From: Propionibacterium sp.
Lineage (GTDB): Bacteria > Actinomycetota > Actinomycetes > Propionibacteriales > Propionibacteriaceae
Direction of reading: 5' to 3'
DNA length: 9,543 nt
Assembly: GCA_012837465.1 (NCBI GenBank)
Contig: DURG01000210.1
Coordinates: forward strand, 1-9,543
Made by a program: the position numbers and the translations under genes. Of the stretch, positions 5,908 to 9,543 are shown piece after piece. The notes beneath the pieces are model-generated. The model ran no database searches. It saw nothing but the letters and a program-made list of their open reading frames with translations, and was not told where the DNA came from. Every line of letters starts with the position of its first letter. Within the stretch, counting starts at the first letter, position 1.

Positions 5908-5913
5908 ACTCTA
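5908..5913 (-). promoter_or_regulatory. -10 element of the DNA glycosylase gene (leaderless)
   Basis: TAGAGT lies 7 nt before the GTG start at 5900; no Shine-Dalgarno is seen. The same hexamer serves the pabC-like gene. Confidence 0.5.
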
Positions 5914-5966
5914 CGTGCCCCGCGGAAGCATCATCACGGCACTGATACCTGACGTCCCGGGGATAT

Positions 5967-6025
5967 TGATGCGTAATCGGGAGGGCGATGTGGACTGTCC
6001 ACATCGGCACCCCGATTACGCATCA
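5967..6025. repeat. 59-bp near-perfect palindrome downstream of pabC
   Basis: The dyad is centred on base 5996. Outer arms of 15 bp (TGATGCGTAATCGGG at 5967-5981 and its exact complement at 6011-6025) and inner arms of 10 bp (CGATGTGGAC at 5986-5995 and its complement at 5997-6006) are separated by a 4+4 nt internal loop in which only one of four positions pairs. It fills the gap between the pabC stop and the glycosylase promoter. There is no T-run after the stem on either strand. It could be a terminator for pabC, a REP-like mobile palindrome, or a large operator. Confidence 0.85.
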
Positions 6026-6050
6026 CTAACTTGGCGACCCCGAGTAACGG

Positions 6051-6899
6051 TCAGACGCCGGGCACGCCCATCATGCGGTTGATCTCCGCATCGAGGGGCG
6101 AGATCGACAGTTCCTCGCCGTCGGCGTGCGTGACGCGGGCGACCAGGCGGCTGCTCGACACCAACCATGCGCCGCGGGCCCTGTGCAGGTCCTCGACGAC
6201 CAGCGGCCGCATCTCGAACTCCAACCCCGCGGCCGGGGCCTTCTCCATCAACTCAGCGATGCTGATCGAGCGCAGGATCCCCTCCTGCGGCGGGGTGACG
6301 AGCACGCCGTCCATGTCGAGCACCAGGCTCGACGTCGGCCCCTCGAGGAGGCTGCCGGACGGGGTCACGAAGATCGCGTCGTCGGCGTCGTTGTTCATCG
6401 CGTAGCGGCGCGCGGCCATGTTGATGCCGTAGCTGAGCGACTTCGCGCCGGGCAGCAGCCACGGCAGGTCGACGATCTCGGTGCCCTCGAAGCCACGGTC
6501 CAGCAACAGCACCCTGACGCCGTCGCGGCGCTCCCGCAGGGAACGCTCATCGATGGGGGCGGCCATGGCCCAGCCACTGGGCTCGTCGAGGCCCTCGGGG
6601 CCACGCGTCTGGAACAGCCGCACGACGGCCTGGTCGTCGGCATCCCAATCCCAGGCGTCGATGATGGCCTGGATCGCCTTGCGGTAGCCCTCGGCCTCGG
6701 GGGCGGGCAGGCGGAGGATGCCGGCGGAGTGCGCCAGCCGCTCGAGGTGCTCCTCGACGTGGCGGGGCTCGCCGTTGACGACGATCAGCGACTCGAACAC
6801 CCCGTCGCCGCGCACCACCCCCTGGTCGTCGGCCCGGACGATGGGCTGGGCGGGGTCGACGATCGTGCCGTCGAGGAGTGCAACCATGCGGATAGCCAT
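6051..6899 (-). CDS. pabC: Class IV PLP aminotransferase, probable aminodeoxychorismate lyase
   Basis: The protein has 282 residues, normal for class IV (fold-type IV) enzymes, which include aminodeoxychorismate lyase (PabC, releasing pyruvate to give p-aminobenzoate for folate), branched-chain and D-amino acid aminotransferases. Seen are VRADDQGVVRGDGVFESL (about 21-38), HVEEHLERL, LLPGAKSLSYGINMAARRYA with the Schiff-base Lys153, and SLLEGPTSSL with Glu186. The position near pur genes and the lack of BCAT-specific features favour PabC, but substrate is not proved. The ATG at 6897-6899 has TAGAGT 6 nt upstream and no Shine-Dalgarno; its promoter is embedded in the stop codon of the preceding gene. 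A second ATG at codon 5 is possible. Confidence 0.8.
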   Translation of the reverse strand: MAIRMVALLDGTIVDPAQPIVRADDQGVVRGDGVFESLIVVNGEPRHVEEHLERLAHSAGILRLPAPEAEGYRKAIQAIIDAWDWDADDQAVVRLFQTRGPEGLDEPSGWAMAAPIDERSLRERRDGVRVLLLDRGFEGTEIVDLPWLLPGAKSLSYGINMAARRYAMNNDADDAIFVTPSGSLLEGPTSSLVLDMDGVLVTPPQEGILRSISIAELMEKAPAAGLEFEMRPLVVEDLHRARGAWLVSSSRLVARVTHADGEELSISPLDAEINRMMGVPGV

Positions 6900-6905
6900 G
6901 ACCCG

Positions 6906-6911
6906 ACTCTA
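6906..6911 (-). promoter_or_regulatory. -10 element of pabC overlapping the upstream stop codon
   Basis: TAGAGT is 6 nt before the pabC ATG. Its first three bases are the TAG stop of the cysteine desulfhydrase gene (6911-6909), so the promoter must lie inside that gene's coding end. Confidence 0.55.
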
Positions 6912-8006
6912 CGCGCCCGGTGCACCGCCCAGGAGGTCGGCCGCCAGGTCCGTGTAGGGGCCGCAGTCGATGCCGAGGTCGGCGAGCCACTCGTCGTCGT
7001 CATAGGTGCAGGAGTAGCGCTCACCGGAGTCGCAGATCATCGTCACGACGCTGCCCTCCTCCCCTGCCTCGGCCATGCCGCGGGCGATCACCAGGGTCGC
7101 CCACAGATTGGTGCCCGTCGAGGGGCCGACGGTGCGCCCCAGCACGCGGCTCGCCGCGCGCGCCATCGCGACCGACGCCCCGTCGGGCACGCTGATCATC
7201 CGGTCGACGACGCCGGGCACGAAGCTCTTCTCCACCCGGTTGCGGCCGATGCCCTCGATGCGCGACCCGCGGTCGGTGTGCACGCTGGGGTCCTTGTCGC
7301 GCCAGCCGGGGAAGAACGCGGAGAACTCCGGATCGGCCACCGCCAGGCGTGTGTCGTGGCGGCGGTAGCGCACGTAGCGCCCGATGGTGGCGCCCGTGCC
7401 GCCGGTGCCCGCGCTCACCACCACCCACGACGGGATGGGGTGCCGCTCGTACCTCATCTGGTTGAAGATGGATTCGGCGATGTTGTTGTTGCCGCGCCAG
7501 TCCGTGACGCGCTCGGCATGGGTGAACTGGTCGAGGTAGTGCCCGCCGGTCTCGATGGCGAGCCTGGCCGCCTCGGCGGAGATCGCCGTCGGGTCGTCGA
7601 CGAGGTGGACGCTGCCGCCCTCCCGCTCGATCAGCGCGATCTTCTCCTCACTCGTGCCCCGCGGGATCACCGCGATGAACTTCAGCCCCAGCAGGTGCGC
7701 GAAGTAGGCCTCGCTGACGGCTGTGGAGCCGCTGGAGGATTCGATGACGGTGGTGTGCTGGTGGATCTGCCCGTTGCAGAGCGCGAAGAGGAACAGCGAG
7801 CGAGCCAGCCGGTGCTTCAGGGAGCCGGTGGGGTGAGTGGATTCGTCCTTGAGGTAGACGTCGACGCCGGGGCAGGTCGGCAGCGGCAGCCGCAGCAGGT
7901 GGGTGTCGGCGGAGCGGTTGGCGTCGGCCTCCACCTTGCGGATGGCGTCGTGGACCCAGGCGCGGCCCGCGGCGTCGGAGCGGTCGATGTCGGCGAAGCT
8001 GTCCAC
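6909..8006 (-). CDS. cds1: PLP-dependent cysteine synthase-family protein, Cds1-like L-cysteine desulfhydrase
   Basis: The protein has 365 residues from the GTG at 8004-8006. That start lies one base after the purC stop (TGA-C-GTG) and has GGGGG about 6 nt upstream, so translation is coupled to purC. It is a fold-type II PLP enzyme close, as I recall it, to mycobacterial Cds1 (Rv3684), which degrades L-cysteine to pyruvate, ammonia and hydrogen sulphide. Seen are EADANRSADTHLLRLPLP (about 26-43), KDESTHPTGSLKHRLARS with PLP Lys64, ESSSGSTAVSEAYF (89-102), DWRGNNNIAESIF, the phosphate-binding GTGGTGATIG (200-209) and ICDSGERYS (324-332). A frame extends far upstream through purC but is not homologous there. 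Biosynthetic cysteine synthase activity cannot be excluded from sequence alone. Confidence 0.88.
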   Translation of the reverse strand: MDSFADIDRSDAAGRAWVHDAIRKVEADANRSADTHLLRLPLPTCPGVDVYLKDESTHPTGSLKHRLARSLFLFALCNGQIHQHTTVIESSSGSTAVSEAYFAHLLGLKFIAVIPRGTSEEKIALIEREGGSVHLVDDPTAISAEAARLAIETGGHYLDQFTHAERVTDWRGNNNIAESIFNQMRYERHPIPSWVVVSAGTGGTGATIGRYVRYRRHDTRLAVADPEFSAFFPGWRDKDPSVHTDRGSRIEGIGRNRVEKSFVPGVVDRMISVPDGASVAMARAASRVLGRTVGPSTGTNLWATLVIARGMAEAGEEGSVVTMICDSGERYSCTYDDDEWLADLGIDCGPYTDLAADLLGGAPGA

Positions 8007-8007
8007 G

Positions 8008-8883
8008 TCAAGCCCCCGGGAACTCGGCGCCGGTGAGCCGACGGTAGGCCTCGAGGTAGCGCTCACGCGTCGCGTCGACCACGTGCTCGGGCAGTTCTGG
8101 CGGCGGCGCGTCGGAGGCCTTGTCCCAGCCGGATTCCTTCGCGAGCCAGTCGCGGACGTACTGCTTGTCGAAGCTCGGCAGCGACTCCCCCGGCTCCCAC
8201 AGCTCCGCGTCCCAGAAGCGTGACGAATCGGGGGTGAGCACCTCGTCGGCCAGCACGAGGGTGCCGTCGGGGCGCCGGCCGAACTCGAACTTGGTGTCGG
8301 CCAGGATGATGCCGCGCTCGGCCGCGATCTCGGCGGCGCGGGCATAGATGGTGAGCGTGAGGTCGCGCAGTTCGGAGGCGAGGTCGAGGCCGTGGAGTTC
8401 GGCGATCGTGCCGTAGTCGACGTTGATGTCGTGCTCCCCCACCGGCGCCTTGATGGCCGGGGTGAAGATGGGCTCGGGCAGCTTGTCGCCGTCGCGCAGG
8501 CCCTCGGGCAGCGGCACGCCGCACACCGTCTGCGACTCCTGGTACTCCGCCCACCCGGAACCGGTGAGGTAGCCGCGGGCGACGCACTCGACCTCCACCA
8601 TGTCGAGCGCCTCGACGAGGGTCGCCCGTCCCGCGACTGTCTCGGGCACGTCGGTGGAGGCCACGTGGTTGTCGACGATGTCGCCCAGCTGGCCGAACCA
8701 CCACAGCGAGAGCTGGGTCAGGATCGCACCCTTGTCGGGGATAGGGGTGGTGAGCACGTGGTCGTAGGCCGAGATGTTGTCGGTGGCGACCATGAGGATG
8801 CGCCCGTCGTCGGCGTCGTAGAGCTCACGGACCTTTCCCGCGTGCCGGAGTGGAAGGTTCAGAAGGTGCCCGTACTGACTCAC
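8008..8883 (-). CDS. purC: Phosphoribosylaminoimidazole-succinocarboxamide synthase (SAICAR synthetase)
   Basis: The protein has 291 residues, fitting the longer actinobacterial form. PurC joins aspartate to CAIR with ATP to give SAICAR, the step before adenylosuccinate lyase. Motifs seen are GKVRELYDADDG (about 16-27), NISAYDHV, VECVARGYLTGSGW, LPEPIFTPAIKA, DTKFEFGRRPDG, DEVLTPDSSRFW and SFDKQYVRDWL. The start is a GTG at 8881-8883 with TACGCT 6 nt upstream and no Shine-Dalgarno, so it is probably leaderless. It lies 29 nt after the TadE/G-like gene and runs with a 1-nt gap into the cysteine desulfhydrase gene. Confidence 0.97.
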   Translation of the reverse strand: MSQYGHLLNLPLRHAGKVRELYDADDGRILMVATDNISAYDHVLTTPIPDKGAILTQLSLWWFGQLGDIVDNHVASTDVPETVAGRATLVEALDMVEVECVARGYLTGSGWAEYQESQTVCGVPLPEGLRDGDKLPEPIFTPAIKAPVGEHDINVDYGTIAELHGLDLASELRDLTLTIYARAAEIAAERGIILADTKFEFGRRPDGTLVLADEVLTPDSSRFWDAELWEPGESLPSFDKQYVRDWLAKESGWDKASDAPPPELPEHVVDATRERYLEAYRRLTGAEFPGA

Positions 8884-8889
8884 GCGGCG

Positions 8890-8895
8890 AGCGTA
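8890..8895 (-). promoter_or_regulatory. -10 element of purC (leaderless)
   Basis: TACGCT is 6 nt before the GTG start, identical in hexamer and spacing to the purS site, which suggests that the two purine units share the same promoter design. Confidence 0.55.
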
Positions 8896-8912
8896 TCAAC
8901 CGGGCGGCCCCG

Positions 8913-9311
8913 CTACCTCGTTACGCTCACACCTCGCGCAGTGCCAGAGCCCTCGACGGCGATGCCATGGATGCCGATGATCCCCAGGAAGCTGGTGTCA
9001 TAGGTGCCGGACAGGGTCACCTGGGCGCCGCTGGCCTCGGAGAGCTGCACGTCCGCCGCGTACCCCGCGGCCGACGCGAACCGTTGGGCCGCGCGCTTGC
9101 CCGCTCCGACGTCGAGCTTGGGCCCGTCCGCGGTGAGCGTCACCTCGTGGACGGCGGCGCGGGCGGCTTGAGCCGCGACCTCGCGTGCCTCCTGCTCGGC
9201 GGCGGCGTGCCCGGAGAAGTCGACGCCCACTCCGACGGCGATGATGAACGCGGGCAGCGCCACCGTCGTCCACACCGAGAGCGACAGCCCCCGTTCGTCC
9301 CGCCTACGCAT
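8913..9311 (-). CDS. TadE/TadG-like membrane-anchored protein
   Basis: The protein has 132 residues from the ATG at 9309-9311, preceded by GGGGG one base upstream and by TTGAAT 6 nt upstream. It opens MRRRDERGLSLSVWTTVALPAFIIAVGVGVDFSGH: a charged start, RG-LSLS, then one hydrophobic helix (about 9-31) and a small extracytoplasmic part of about 100 residues with an Ala/Glu-rich amphipathic helix (AEQEAREVAAQAARAAVHEV) and a beta-rich end. This is the layout of the TadE/TadG-like minor pseudopilins of Flp-type systems. No other tad gene is visible beside it; it stands between purine genes. A frame extends upstream to 9389 across the tandem repeat, but that part looks non-coding. Function in pilus assembly is only suggested by the family. 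Confidence 0.75.
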   Translation of the reverse strand: MRRRDERGLSLSVWTTVALPAFIIAVGVGVDFSGHAAAEQEAREVAAQAARAAVHEVTLTADGPKLDVGAGKRAAQRFASAAGYAADVQLSEASGAQVTLSGTYDTSFLGIIGIHGIAVEGSGTARGVSVTR

Positions 9312-9362
9312 GCCCCCATTCAACCCGCTGGCGGGGTCAGGTCGCGACGCCTGTGGACAACT

Positions 9363-9410
9363 TGGCCCCTCAGCGTGAGCGCCAGCCAACGACGAAGGCC
9401 CCCGCAGCCC
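9363..9410 (+). repeat. Tandem intergenic repeat, unit 1
   Basis: A 48-bp unit (TGGCCCCTCAGCGTGAGCGC at its start) is followed directly by a second unit. The first 44 bases match the second with three substitutions and one missing base. The unit has a CCTCAGCGTGAGCGCCAGC core and GACGAAGGCCC end typical of GC-rich intergenic repeats in actinobacteria. Confidence 0.8.
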
Positions 9411-9459
9411 TGGTCCCTGAGCGTGAGCGCCAGCGAACGACGAAGGGCCCCCGCAACGT
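9411..9459 (+). repeat. Tandem intergenic repeat, unit 2
   Basis: The second unit begins TGGTCCCTGAGCG, continues in step with unit 1 to the GGGCCCCCGCA at 9455, then diverges just before the stop codon of the gene at the right edge. GGTCCCT and AGGGCCC at its ends can pair, so it may also act as a terminator for that gene (minus strand). Confidence 0.75.
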
Positions 9460-9461
9460 CC

Positions 9462-9542
9462 TTACAGCACCGACCCAGGACGGTACGCCGCAGCCGCAGG
9501 ATTCGCCTCGACGATGCGACCCACCTGTTCGGCGATCCGGGC
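9462..9542 (-). CDS. purB: C-terminal 26 residues of a gene entering from the right, possibly adenylosuccinate lyase
   Basis: On the minus strand a frame runs from the window edge to TAA at 9464-9462 and reads ARIAEQVGRIVEANP then AAAAYRPGSVL. The ending with EANP-A-A-Y-PG-[IV]L resembles, from memory, the C-terminus of actinobacterial PurB, and purB just upstream of purC is a common order. With 26 residues the assignment is tentative; that a coding region ends here is more certain than its name. Confidence 0.45.
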   Translation of the reverse strand, partial: ARIAEQVGRIVEANPAAAAYRPGSVL

Positions 9543-9543
9543 G

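Noticed and set aside
6126..8036. A 636-codon open frame on the + strand opposite pabC and cds1
   Set aside because: It has low-complexity Asp/Val/Ala/Gly/Arg composition, no recognisable domain, and lies fully antisense to two well-supported enzymes; long antisense frames are expected at this GC content.
9352..9360. A perfect actinobacterial DnaA box (TTGTCCACA on the minus strand)
   Set aside because: A single 9-mer with no cluster, no AT-rich segment and no dnaA or dnaN nearby is not evidence of an origin. A one-mismatch version inside the 5967-6025 palindrome is likely to be chance as well.
9312..9389. Longer start for the TadE/G-like protein at 9389
   Set aside because: The added residues are encoded partly by the tandem repeat and place a long polar segment before the membrane helix; MRRRDERG at 9311 fits the family better.
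1..9543. Search for a tRNA, CRISPR array, toxin-antitoxin pair, defence system or transposase
   Set aside because: No cloverleaf with a conserved T-arm, no regularly spaced repeats, and no proteins with such domains were seen on either strand.

Overview
The window is GC-rich DNA with the codon use and gene families of a high-GC actinobacterium. The homologues I recognise from memory are mycobacterial-type enzymes (a Cds1-like cysteine desulfhydrase and an Rv3565-like aminotransferase), together with a C-terminal 'sunset' domain common in Propionibacteriales and relatives. A member of Propionibacteriaceae or a neighbouring family is my best guess; the taxon is inference.

Layout, left to right. 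A glycerate kinase (+, 5' end cut off) converges on a secreted protein with an uncharacterised four-cysteine module and a sunset domain (-). Next comes a purS-purQ pair (-), closed off upstream by a strong terminator. Beyond it is a second secreted protein (-) that carries the same four-cysteine module behind a DUF4430/transcobalamin-like domain; its leader contains a compact cobalamin riboswitch. Divergent from it is a class I aminotransferase (+). This converges on a 3-methyladenine DNA glycosylase (-). To the right, all on the minus strand and so read from the right edge leftwards, are the tail of a probable purB, a small TadE/TadG-like membrane-anchored protein, purC, a Cds1-like cysteine desulfhydrase, and a PabC-like class IV aminotransferase.

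Functionally this is mostly housekeeping: de novo purine synthesis (purB?, purC, purS, purQ), folate and amino-acid PLP enzymes, and DNA repair. It is interrupted by two secreted proteins with an uncharacterised shared module. The cobalamin riboswitch upstream of a transcobalamin-like domain suggests the larger one takes part in corrinoid capture at the cell surface.

Regulatory structure is unusually readable. Five genes (purS, the + aminotransferase, the glycosylase, pabC, purC) have a TANNNT hexamer 6 or 7 nt before the start codon and little or no Shine-Dalgarno sequence, which is the signature of leaderless transcripts. The two secreted-protein genes instead have long leaders with good Shine-Dalgarno sites. 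Intergenic gaps hold dispersed repeats (two full copies and a half copy of a ~75-bp element, both sites between convergent genes), a 59-bp near-perfect palindrome, and a ~48-bp tandem duplication. No tRNA, rRNA, CRISPR array, insertion sequence or prophage gene was seen. No gene-free stretch exceeds 300 bases.
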